A stretch of DNA of 64,000 nt. It comes from Macrosoma leucophasiata (taxonomy: Eukaryota > Arthropoda > Insecta > Lepidoptera > Hedylidae). The DNA is taken from positions 18,244,001 to 18,308,000 of the forward strand of contig JAWQUS010000007.1 in NCBI GenBank assembly GCA_036365455.1, read 5' to 3'. A program made the position numbers and the translations under genes. Positions within the stretch are counted from its first letter, which is position 1. Each line of letters begins with the position of its first letter. Shown here piece by piece: positions 9,658-20,300 of the stretch. The notes under the pieces were generated by a model that worked only from the letters and a program-made list of their open reading frames with translations, searched no databases and was not told the origin of the DNA.

Positions 9658-9970
9658 ATTCTATATTTTTGGGATTGCGTGTCTCGGCATCGTTTTTTTA
9701 ATATTTCATCTAACGCAACCCAATGCGTAAACAGTAGCTAAGAATTTCGATTAATTCGTAATTTTTGACGCCTATATGATAACGAGCTAACTTTAACACC
9801 CACTTCATAAAAAACAAGCCCACACGGAATGTCAAAATTATTTGCGCTATTATTATATTAAGTACATATGATTTTTATTTAATAATTGTGTTATTTTATA
9901 ATATTAAAATAATAAAATAAGTTATTACTTCAATTAAAGAAAGTAATTACCATTTTATATAATAATATAT

Positions 9971-10099
9971 ATTTTTTAATGTAATGGAAGTGGCAAACAA
10001 GCACCCACAGAAAGACCAAGGTCAAAATGCAGATGCGTTACCACTCCTGAGGCCTAAGGTGTTATGCCTCTGTGCCGGAAATTACAGGGCCGTACATAT
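9971..10099 (+). repeat. SINE-like repeat family C, copy 1 (internal deletion)
   Basis: Reads TAATGGAAGTGGCAAACAAGC, then CACCCACAGAAAGACCAAGG, then the family end TGAGGCCTAAGGTGTTATGC...ATTACAGGGCCGTACAT. The middle seen in other copies (10124, 29259, 51966) is missing. It is the most frequent repeat family of the window. Confidence 0.7.
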
Positions 10100-10123
10100 T
10101 AAAATCTACTCACTATATGTATA

Positions 10124-10257
10124 TTTTTTTATGTAATGAAGGTGACAAACAAGCATGCAGTTTACATTGATGTTCAGTGATGACTGTATCTTATATGGAT
10201 AGACACCCACACAAAGACCCAGGTCAAAATGCAGATGCGTTGCAACCCCTGAGACAT
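10124..10257 (+). repeat. SINE-like repeat family C, copy 2
   Basis: Same family as 9971-10099, here with the middle part (CATTGATGTTCAGTGATGAC) and ending early after CCCCTGAGAC. The two copies lie in tandem 25 bp apart in the same orientation. Confidence 0.7.
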
Positions 10258-10617
10258 TAGTTAATTCGTTTTTTTTTTCTTATTATGGCATCGCTATTAT
10301 GCATATTGCCAGTGTCAAGTAAAACGATATTTCGTATTCGTATTTATTTAATCAGCGTAAAAGTTAGTATAATATTTTATAGTCAGTCAATTATTTATTA
10401 AGTATGTATGTCAGTCAAGTGAGTTACAGTCAGTTATTCGAGTAAAGCGATGGCTACTTTACCAGAACATTTACAATGAAGTTTTGGAGGCAACCTGAAA
10501 AGCCGTGTTTTCGCACTGTTATTCTATTTCACTATACACGGACACTGTAATAAACCTTTAACAAACAAAATGCCACCAACTTTACTTAATATAGGTAACT
10601 CAAAAATACACCAAGAT

Positions 10618-11457
10618 AAATATAACTACGTTAAGAAAAACCGACTTCAAAACTGAAAAGTAAAAAATAATAAAGATTTAATTGTAATTATATACTACCT
10701 ATTATTTATATGTGCTATTTACTAAAAGGTTTGAAATCGCTGCCAAGCCTTAAACAAATAATTATATTATAATCACTTAAATATGAATACGAGCAAATTA
10801 ATACACTGAAAAAAACGTAACCGGCGTATCGTGGGTGTTTGCATGTATGCTTGAATTCATGCATTTACCTCTGCCTACCCCTTCGCGGATTACAGGGGTG
10901 AAGTTACGTTTTAATACAATGAAATGCCTACTTTAGTGATTTTGGCTTGGCACCGACTTCTGTAAAATCTGCTCTTTTAGTTTCATGACAATTAGATACC
11001 TAATTTAAATTGTTTAGGTGGTTCGATACAAAATTATTACACGGCTGTACGAAATCAATAAAAAAAATATCCTCCAAGGAGTAAATAAGCTGTGTTGTGT
11101 CGTCGATGAGTAAATGTGTCATTGTCACTTGTTGTCATCTTGTTGTCATGCGCATTAGGACTATATAGGACGTCATTGGATTGAACGCACTGTATGACAA
11201 CTCGCCGTCTATTCTTATTCCTTTAGTCTGGGGTGAAAGTAAGTAAAAAAATTCTCATAAAATAAAAACTGATGGGCCTATCTGAATCAAATATTTATGG
11301 AACCAATTCGAAACTATTCCGCATCAAACAAAACAATAATTACGTAAATCGGTCCAGAAATCTCGGCGAAATTCGCGTACATACATAAAAATATATATAT
11401 ATATATATACCAGCCGAATTGAGAACCTTCTCGTTTTTTGAACTCGGTTAAAAACGA
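10618..11457. mobile_element. nested element with GAACTCGGTT-type inverted ends
   Basis: The block interrupting element E starts near AAAAACCGACTTCAAAAC and ends near TTTTTTGAACTCGGTTAAAAA, which are imperfect reverse complements. The same end also occurs at about 41945-41993. It contains a partial SINE of family A at 10814-10910 and a TA-rich microsatellite near 11390. No frame of interest. Confidence 0.55.
10814..10910 (+). repeat. SINE family A, 3' part
   Basis: The sequence GTGGGTGTTTGCATGTATGC to TTACAGGGGTGAAGTTACG matches the 3' parts of the full copies at 22720-23035 and 33894-34210. The tRNA-like head is absent, so this is a 5'-truncated copy. Confidence 0.75.
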
Positions 11458-11580
11458 AATAAAATATGAGCACCACACGCCTCTTTCAAGGGTCCCGCCA
11501 AAACTTTACTGTGATAGTTATTATGGGATCATTAAATAGAGCCAAAACAACAATAAATCAAAACGGACCAGAGGCCTAAC

Positions 11581-11720
11581 TTGTGGCAACTTGGCAACGC
11601 ATCTGCATCTTACTTTTGGGTTGTTTTGTGGATGTCTATAGTTTGTAGTCGTCAGTGGTCAGTTCACATTCACGTAAACCACATGCTGCGTGATTGCCAC
11701 TTTAATAAAATAAAAAAAAT
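11581..11720 (-). repeat. SINE-like repeat family C, degenerate reverse copy
   Basis: Reading the minus strand gives a diverged version of the family (CAAGTGGCAATCAC..., GCAGATGCGTTGCCAAGTTG). This explains the short open frame on the plus strand here. Confidence 0.5.
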
Positions 11721-12082
11721 ATATGCAATTATAGTTAAACATTTTTATCTTCTCGTCCAGATGAAGAAAAAAATATTGCTAGTACAAAGCAAACTGGTTT
11801 GCAGTTCGTTCTTTACGGCAATTTAAAATCATGTGATTGCTCGACGGTAAATGATCCTTGCCGTCCATCAAATCCAACCTCATTCTTCATTCGTTTAAAA
11901 ATCGTTTATTGAAGGTGTTACAATCATAGATTTATTATCTTAATGTTTTTTTCTTAAATATCAAACTTATAAAAGACCTTAACTGCGTAGATAAGGTTCT
12001 ATAAGGAAAGTCGTCGTTGACCACACAGGCGTGCTAAAAGCTATATTTGACTCATTCAAACTTCCCCGACTGTATCTTTACT

Positions 12083-12134
12083 GGAAAAGGACGTTTGCAA
12101 ATAAAGGAATATATATTTGCAAACGTCCTTTTCC
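12083..12134. other. perfect 21-bp hairpin
   Basis: GGAAAAGGACGTTTGCAAAT(A) at 12083-12103 is exactly complementary to 12114-12134 across a 10-base loop. It resembles a short pre-miRNA-like stem or a tiny foldback repeat. No neighbouring gene explains it. Confidence 0.7.
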
Positions 12135-12434
12135 CCGAATTACGTAACGACCGTCCTTTTTTATTCAAAGTCCACCTCTGTGCGAAAATAGCTCATGAAC
12201 TAAAAATAGCTGAAACCATCGATCCCTAAAAGTAGAACACCACTTTCTTATACCCGAAGAAATATGAATAATAAAGCAATAATAATTCGATTTCTGAACT
12301 TGTAGGTACAATAAAACAAAGTAGATAAGTAATCAAGGTAACAAGAACAACACCTAAGCTTGTAGGTATGTCAATGAATGTATTCATGTATGAATAATGT
12401 CTCTATTACAGAGAAATCACTCAGTGACATGTAT

Positions 12435-12562
12435 TTACACGTGCACCTGTGTGCGTAGCACGTAGAGAATAGCAAACGTCGCCCATAAGAGGGGAGGAGG
12501 TTGGGTGAGGCGGGGAAATCGGGCGGGAAGTCGAAGTGTCCATTCAATAAGTAGTATTATTA
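12435..12562 (-). repeat. repeat family R, partial reverse copy
   Basis: The reverse complement contains GAATGGACACTTCGACTTCC and CGCCCGATTTCCCCGCCTCA, matching the start of the family R copies in TRRAP introns at 48281, 59490 and 60455. Confidence 0.65.
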
Positions 12563-12931
12563 CATATTCTCTGTTGCAGTAGAAGAAAATTCTTCCGCTA
12601 ATGGGCTGTGGGGTCGTCACGTCCCGACGCCGCCTTCATGGTTCTGCCAAATTTCATCCAAAATCGTTCACCGATTTAAGCGTTTGCATGATTGAGTAAC
12701 AAACTTCCCAACCTCCACATTTACCTACAATATTATTAAGTTGGGTTACACCATTTCACGATCTACGTAGCTACGTATACCTAGTACCTACCTACCTACC
12801 TGTACGATATATGCGAGGAGAGTCGTAAATTTTTGATTAAAAATTTAATTGGCTAGAGTAATCGATCGTAAAAACGAAGCAAATTGTTCACAACGATGTT
12901 GGTTTCACCAGAAAGAATATAAATTTATATA

Positions 12932-14088
12932 TTAGGTTGGGGAAAAAGTTTCTTCGAATTTTTTAAGATAATTCAAAACATTTTTTAATATAGTTTATTT
13001 AAATTTAACTAAAGTATGTATGTACCATTTTGTTCGTTAACCTTTTACCATCTTGTAGGTAGGGACATGATCCCATTGTTTTAAAAATGTTGGGTCTTCT
13101 CATCAAAATACCGCGACAAGTGGATTTGGCAGTCCTCTCGTGATGTTAACCTAACATTGCATAAAGAATTCTGAAGAGACCGAAACAGGTGGAAATCTGA
13201 AGGTACAAGGTCAGGACTATACGGCGGATGCATTAACACCTCCCAGCCAAACTCTCTTAATTTTTTCTGAGTGGCTATAGATGTGTGAGGTCTAGCGTTA
13301 TCATGATGAAACACCACACCCCTTCTGTTGATCAATTCCGGCCGCTTTCTCTCAACTTCTTGCTTTAATCTCATCAGTTGTTCGCAGTAGAGTTCAGAAT
13401 CGATAGTCCTGCCTGGTGGTAATAGCTCATAATGAATAATGCCCTTCCAATCCCACCACACACACAACATCACCTTATTGCGAGTTAACCCGGGTTTCGC
13501 CACAGTCTGTGAAGCCTGACCGGCCTTTGACCACGACCTTTTTCGCACGTTCTTGTCGTACGTGATCTACTTTTCATCACCAGTTGTCAGCTTCTTCAAA
13601 AATGATTCGGTTTCATTACGTCGTAATAAAGACTCACAAATGAGTACACGGTTCATTAGGTTTCTTTCAGTGAGCTCGTGAGGTACCCAAATATCGAGCT
13701 TTTTTTTGTACCCAGCTTTTTTCAAATGCGCCAAAACTGTTTTGTGATCAATTCTCAGTTCTTCAGCTACGTCGTAACTACTGATATGTCGATCTTGCTC
13801 CACTTATTCAAAAATGGCATCCATTTTATCCGTAATGGCTTGCGTTGCATTTTTACCTTTTTTGTAGTAAAATTTTTAAATGTATCGAATTTCTTCATTA
13901 GATTCACTCATCTTGACAGTACGAAAAACAAATGAAAATCTCACATTTGCCTAATTTGAATTTGGAATTATGTTCTTTAAAATTTTAATTTTCAATGATA
14001 CCAAAACCAGCTAGATACAAATACTACAGCCAAAGAGATTTTATTACAAGTTCATACATACTGCGAAAAGACTTTTTCCCCAACCTAT
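12932..14088 (-). mobile_element. mariner transposon, defective copy 2
   Basis: Same subfamily as 7597-8877, with TA at both ends (12930-12931, 14089-14090) and matching inverted repeats. It is about 1.16 kb because roughly 120 bp present in copy 1 (about 8502-8620) are absent between CCGTAAT and GGCTTGCGTT near 13836. The transposase is broken into frames at 13081-13548 and 13567-13803, and the stop directly after GDEK is shared with copy 1. Confidence 0.9.
13081..13803 (-). pseudogene. mariner transposase remnant, copy 2
   Basis: The N-terminal DNA-binding part (ELRIDHKTVLAHLKKAGYKK) and the catalytic part with FHHDNARPH and YSPDLVPSD are readable but separated by a stop after GDEK. A further break near 13080 replaces the C-terminal end seen in copy 1. 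An internal deletion upstream removes part of the N-terminal domain. Confidence 0.85.
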
Positions 14089-14299
14089 TATATGTAATAA
14101 TATAGTATATTAATAATAGTAATAGTAATAGTATAGTAATTTATATATAATAATATGTAATAATAATAAAATACGTACTTACTTACTATTTATATACCAA
14201 TACGATATCTTCATAAAATGTTTAAAAATATTTTACGAGTGGCATAAATACCTACTTCAAATTTTGTAACGCGCATTTGAAATTGGTACATATATATAT

Positions 14300-14390
14300 A
14301 CTAGCTGTGCCCGCGACTTCGTCCACGTGAGAAAAAATATGGTTGATCAGTATCTACCCGGACGAAGGCGTGGGCGAAGCTATTATAAAA
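14300..14390 (-). mobile_element. Helitron-like end, reverse orientation
   Basis: ACTAGCTGTGCCCGCGACTT is the reverse complement of the CTAGT-terminated hairpin end seen at 9640-9657. A second, weaker GCGTGGGCGAAGC motif follows at about 14365. Confidence 0.5.
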
Positions 14391-14870
14391 GTAGCCTAAG
14401 GTACTCCTTATTACATCAGCTATCTGCCAGTGAAAGTCCCGTCAAAATAGGAGACACTCAAATTCGATTTATTTGTATGTAGGTATGTATATATATGTGG
14501 TTCTATAGAGATAAAAGTAGCCTAAGTTACTCCTTAACACATTAAATATCTGCCAGTGAAAGTCCCGTCAAAATCAGAGACACTCAAATTCTATTTATTT
14601 GTATGTAGGTATGTATGTATGTATGGAGATAAAAGTAGCCTTAATTACTCCTTATTACATCAGCTACCTACCTGTGGAAGTCCCGTCAAAGTCGGATACA
14701 CTCCAATTCAACTTATTTGTATGTAGGTATGTATGTTTATATGGATGTATGGAGATATATGTAGCCTAAGTTACTCCTTTAAAAAAGTCCAGTCCTTGAA
14801 AGTCCCGTGAAAATCGGTCCAGCCGTTCCCAAGATCAGTAGCCGCGCCAAACAGACAGACAGACAGACGG
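14391..14870 (+). repeat. tandem array, about 120-bp unit, four copies
   Basis: Units beginning AGTAGCCTAAGTTACTCCTT start near 14391, 14517, 14634 and 14759. Each contains GTGAAAGTCCCGTCAAAAT and ends in a variable (TATG)n stretch. The last unit runs into an AGACAGACAGAC tract. This looks like a local expansion of a Helitron or LINE tail, probably driven by the microsatellite. Confidence 0.8.
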
Positions 14871-15040
14871 ACAGACAAAAATTGTAAAAAAAAATGTTAT
14901 GGTATAATATATGTACCATGTATACATACATATACATTAAGTAAAAAGGGGTTATTTTAATATTACAAACAGACACTCCAATTTTATTTATTTTTATAGA
15001 TTATAGATAGATGTATTGATTTATTATGGAAGGTAATATA

Positions 15041-16355
15041 GGGGAGAGTCTGGTATATTGAACTGCCTGATAAATTATACCACCTCAAAATTTTACACTT
15101 ACTGTAACTTATTTTCTTTTCTGGCAACACAAAACTGAGTGCTGACAGCGCCCTCAACTACTTGTCTTTTTGTCACGGCCTCCGGCAAGTACATTAGTTT
15201 TTAGAGAAAAAAATGTGTTTTGAGAGTCCTTCATACAAATTTTGACGTGTGTAGCTAAGGAGATTACAAAGTGAAATTGTAAGTTACAATTTTGTTATAT
15301 TTTTTATTGATTAGATCTATAATCACCGCTTCAACCATAGCGTTTCGAACGTATTATGTTCAGCGGTTATTTTGTGACAAATATTTATTTTTGAAATCTC
15401 TTAGTTTGGTAAATTGTACCACCGGCAGTTGTTTTATTTGTACTGGTACAATTTACCCAACTTGTTGCTATATTTTATATTTTTATTTTTTTTAGATGAA
15501 TAATGACCATAAATAGAATTAAAGAAAGAAGAAGGAGGTTTTGGGAAGATATTGTTGGCTCTTGAAAATAAGGAGATGAGCTAGAACCACATATCTGAAT
15601 CTAATTCGCTTTCAAAACCAACAATTTAAAGTCATGCCAGAATGCGAAATAAGTTGAGGGTCAAATATTGACAAGACAAAGTACGTTCGTTGTTGTAAAT
15701 GGGTTCACGGAACCTGTACATTGAATCAACATATTTACGAAATTCTTTATACTATTATAATATGGTAAAAAAAATAAAGAGTTTGATCTCAGTACATAAG
15801 TAGATGAATAAATAATTGTTGACTAACGGAAATAATATTCTAAAGTGATTTATTCTATTTTCATACATTATTTAATTTATGCAGAATGATGTATTTAAGT
15901 TTGATGCAAAACAGTCTATAATTTTTTGCGCTTGATAAATGTGTTTTTTTAGTCTATAATATAATACATTTGTTCTTTTGTCACATTATGACAGTAATAT
16001 TGAAGAAATTTGTTTTTTTTTGTCAGCAATTTTTCCTTAATAATTAAAATACAATCATTTTATTTGACTATTTATCAAACCTCTTTATTTTCATTTATTA
16101 TCATGTTAATAAGTATCTTTAGTTTTTAACCTGTGGTACAATTAATCCGACTAGTTGGGTAAAATGTACCGAAGGAAAGCCTTCAGGGAAACGCATATTG
16201 TGTGAAATCCGATAAGAGTATGGTGTTGACGTTGCGGCACATGTTAAATGAGATCCTAAACTATGTGAATCAAGATAAAGAACTTATTAAAATTAATATC
16301 AAAGAAAGATATTTTGCTAAATCTGAAAACTGGTACAATATATCCGACTCTCCCC
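15041..16355. mobile_element. 1.3-kb TIR element, TA target site, no transposase
   Basis: The ends are inverted repeats starting GGGGAGAGTC (left GGGGAGAGTCTGGTATATTG, right reverse complement GGGGAGAGTCGGATATATTG), and TA lies outside both (15039-15040, 16356-16357). Inside, GGTAAATTGTACC and GGGTAAAATGTACC words recur near 15410, 15450 and 16140-16170. The longest frame (67 residues) looks like chance. It is a non-autonomous DNA transposon of a family I cannot assign. Confidence 0.75.
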
Positions 16356-16499
16356 TACAACATAAGACCTAAAAATTCTGTGAAAATTTTAAGCGTATTA
16401 TAAAATTAATGCCGTTATTATTATCGAGCAAAACATATACTAAAAAAACACGTTTATTGTATGCCCTCTTGGACCCCTTAACATTTTCATTTTCTTATT

Positions 16500-16680
16500 T
16501 TTAGTAATTAATTTTGTCTATATAGCGGTATCAGAACTACATAATTTGTGAAAATGTTAGCTTTCTAGCTATCACTATTTATGAGATACAGGCTGGTGAT
16601 AGACAGACGGGCGGACAGACAGCGGAGGATTAGTAATCCGTAGGGTCCGTTTTTACCTTTTAGGTACGAAACCCCCTAAA
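16500..16680 (+). repeat. dispersed repeat with GGTCCGTTTTTACC end
   Basis: Shares TTAGCTTTCTAGCTATCACT, GAGATACAGGCTGGTGA and GGAGGATTAGTAATCCGT with the reverse complement of 39165-39310. These are two copies of one repeat in opposite orientation. A relative with AGACAGAC tracts continues to about 17020. Confidence 0.6.
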
Positions 16681-17194
16681 AGATAAAACTAAAATACAGA
16701 ATAGCTTAAAAATATTCGATATGATTCTTTAAATTGACATAACTTTTTTATTTCTGAACCGATTTACATGAAACAGACACTAAATATTAAGTGAAACTTA
16801 CCACAATATATTAGTGAAACCCGCAAATCGGATAAGCCGTTTCTAATATTAGCGTGCACAAACACACAGACAAACAGACATTTTCCGGGATAAAAAGTAC
16901 TCAGTGTTGTGCGCCAAAGGTTAAAGTATAATCATACCAAGTTTCATTGTAATCAGACTGGTAGTTTTTCTGTGATGCTTGAACAGACAGACAGACAAAA
17001 ATTTTTCTAACCACATATTTGGGTTCGGTATCGATCTAGTGTTAGTAATCCCCTGGTATTTATTTTTTCAATATTTTTAATGTACAGAATTTACACTTCT
17101 ACAGTTTTATTATAAGTATAGATTAGGATCGCATTCCATAATACCACTTATAAAATATGTTCAATAACATTTTGTAAGTAGGTAGACTAGAGAA

Positions 17195-17300
17195 AGAAGG
17201 CCCCTACCGCGACGCTGGGTTCGATCCCCAGGTCCACATCTTGATGCTATTGGGATTTTTCCATTTTCTGGAAATTTTCCAGTGGTTTTGTGTCCGGTCA
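17195..17300 (+). repeat. SINE family A relative, fragment
   Basis: CTGGGTTCGATCCCCAGGTC resembles a tRNA B-box and is followed by TTGGGATTTTTCCATTTTCT as in the family A copies. The remainder is missing or diverged. Confidence 0.5.
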
Positions 17301-20300
17301 TAGTACCTATATTTTATACAGATATACCTACGCACATATTCGTAATTAATAGGAAGAATAATATATAAGCTTAACACTTAATAGGTACCTGGCAATGTTA
17401 TGTCTGATCTCAGAAATATTTTTCGTAGCCAAACGTTTAAATCAACATTAAACATGAGCAAAAAATCGAACAGGAAAAAGTTTGACATTCCACGATACAG
17501 CGACGTTGTTTAATTAAGCAACTGTGTTTGTTGCGTAAATCACAAACACGTATGTTCCACTCAAATGCAGCGCAGTGATTGCCAACTTGCAAATAAAGTG
17601 TAGACGGGGAAAGTACGCGGAGAGATCGCAACTAGCATCACTTGCATACCTACACAAGTTATTAGCGACGATTAGATACAGCGAAACAACCTGCGACCGC
17701 AAGACATGTTTTAGCTTCAATTGACATTGTTACTGTGACTGAGGCTCAATCTCAATGGATCACATACTCGCGCATACAATCACAATACCTACTCACGCGA
17801 ACACAAAATTATGTATGCTCGTGTTTATTACTTTCATTGCACACAGTTTTATATTATATTTGCTATAGGTACCTAGGTATATCCATGTTTGTTCAACATG
17901 CATTTTGTGGCTGCTCGGAGAGATGTTACCTTAATTTTGTAGATTAGGATGCAAAACAAGCATGATAATGAAACACAATGATTTTCTAGGAGGGTCGCCA
18001 ATGCAGTTAACGGTGAAGCATTGTCACACACACATACCTAGCAGCAAATAGTGTACATAATAATTTATCATGAAGACGAGACGCATCTAGTTATTTAATA
18101 ATGCCGGTACACGAACGTGTCAAACTCGACTTAACTCGACGTAGCGGCCGATCGCATCCATCTCAACATTCTCAACGAGGAAAATCCTCCGACATCCTGT
18201 TTGCAGCAAAAATGCATCTACAGCATAAAGGCATCTTTAAGATTAAACCGAGACATTGGTGGCGGCGACAAATAAATCGAGTATGTCATACGTTGCCAAG
18301 TTTTCGACATAAATACATGAGACAATGCTCACAGTTTACATGTCCACGCTGAATTATAAAATACTTATGTGAGATGTGATATAATATACTAATGTTACAT
18401 ACATGCCTATAATATTAGGGTTATTCACATAATTGTCTCTCAAAGTAACATTTCCAGTAACTTATTGAGCTTTCCAACAAAATATCCGAGATTGTGTGTG
18501 ATATTCAAAATATATAGTGACAGCATTTGAAATACAAAAATATATATACATATACCTACTTGGATTTCAGAGAAAACATCCAGCTACTTTTCAATATTGT
18601 ATTTATGTAGGTATTAAATATCTCGTATCTAGCAGTGCAGGGCAAAGAGAATAAAGTGCAGGGTGCGCGGTCAATGTTCGCGGATGGCGGATGACTAGAC
18701 CGCGGTGGCCTCACGTACCGGTCATTGCGAAAACTACAAATGCGACGTATATTTGTAGCCAGACTGTGCTTTGTTTCCCCACAATAGGGAAATAATACAC
18801 TCCGTGTCATATGCAGGGGTTTACACGTAAAAACCAACATTTTGGACACCACTTCCAAATAAACTGGTCCGATTTATCTAGCCACAGCTAGGCTAGAGCG
18901 CCCGCCGTGGTCAATGAACCGCGAGGACAAAAATATGCACGACCATGGCGCTTATTCATGCAATAGGTAAGTACCTACTTCACAACATGAATACCAACGG
19001 AATAGGTACCTACTTAGTTTGTTTTGCGCTTTATGTTTATTGTGATTAATAGGATGTGGAGAGGAGTAGTTGGTACGATACTACTTCGTAACGAAGAACC
19101 TGGGGGCTTGCGAAACGACAGCGAAACGAAACTACTGTAAATTTTGTTATACTTATAACGAAATAAAAAAAATGATTCATCAGCTTGAATTTTTGCAGTA
19201 GTGTTTCTATTATTACGTTCTAGGCTAATTCTGAATTTAATTTGCGAAAATTACGCGTAATCGCAATCGCGCCACAAACAAGTCGTTGAGGGGGACGGTG
19301 AGCGGCGTGCGGGGCGGTGGGGCGGCAGGGGGTCGCCCTGGTGCGCGGGCCAGAGGCCGGGGGAGGGGCGCAGGGCGCGTTCAACGAACGTCCGCGGGCC
19401 GGCACGGGCCCAAGGTCGTCGCCGCGCTCACTCGCCGCGCCGGCCACAGACACCGTCGTGAACGCCGTCGCACCTCGTACCACCCACCTACTTGCACCCA
19501 CTTCGAGGGTTGCGTGGTGCATAACAATAAGTACATTGACGACCAAAATACTGGTTACATTTTATCTCATATTTGAATAAATTACAAACACCTAATCAAA
19601 TCATACACCTTTACTGGTGGTACAGTTCCAGTGTAGGAGCTCGAGGACGTAGACCACCGTAATACCGAATCTATCTGCAGCCAAATACTGTTCAGCACTT
19701 TCGTATCGTCGTTGAAAAATGCCACAATATAGGTACCTACGCGGAAATCAAAAGGAATTATTCTTAAGTACTAGTATCTAACTTTTTATTCATGTTGTTT
19801 TACATAAATGAAGTAATCAAAGATCAATTTAAAAAAGTTATCTAGAAGATCAGGCAAAGACACGCGATAATAATTTTAGTGAGAACGAGCTCCATATGCG
19901 TATTTTTAATATTTGTATCAGCTGCACTGTTATGTATTCTATGGTATCAGTAGTTCGAAGATCACGAACATTACATAGGCACCTACTACATTAAGGAAAT
20001 AATTCAATTCATGAAACTGTTGAAATTCATATTTATAACTCCTTGCATCATTTTCTTCATTAGTAAGGATCGTGGCGATTACTGACGATACAATAGGTAC
20101 ATTGTCTTTTCTACGACGATACGAAATATAAGGCATTATATATATTTTTAAGTTATTCGTCATAATATCAACGTAACATGTTAAATGACATATAATGATG
20201 AAGTAAGTAGTAAGCGATGCCGATTTGGTCGGCCTCCTGTGGCACAAATCAAATCAGTCTTATTACAAGGGGAGATGAAAAAAATACAATAGAGAACTGG

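Larger units (their letters stand above)
10267..11510 (+). mobile_element. dispersed element E, split by a nested insertion
   Basis: 10267-10617 matches 38435-38750 (shared GCATCGCTATTA, CGATGGCTACTTTACCAG, TTTTGGAGGCAAC). The match resumes at about 11458 with GAGCACCACACGCCTCTTT. In the 38.4-kb copy these two parts are contiguous, so about 840 bp were inserted here. No coding frame survives, and I do not recognise the superfamily. Confidence 0.65.

Noticed and set aside
18101..18352. 83-residue basic frame MPVHERVKLDL...
   Set aside because: No homology recognised, no repeat or splice evidence; length is within chance for the window.
19220..19580. GC-rich open frames on both strands (87-108 residues)
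   Set aside because: Open by composition only. No conserved motif, start context or splice site distinguishes one of them.
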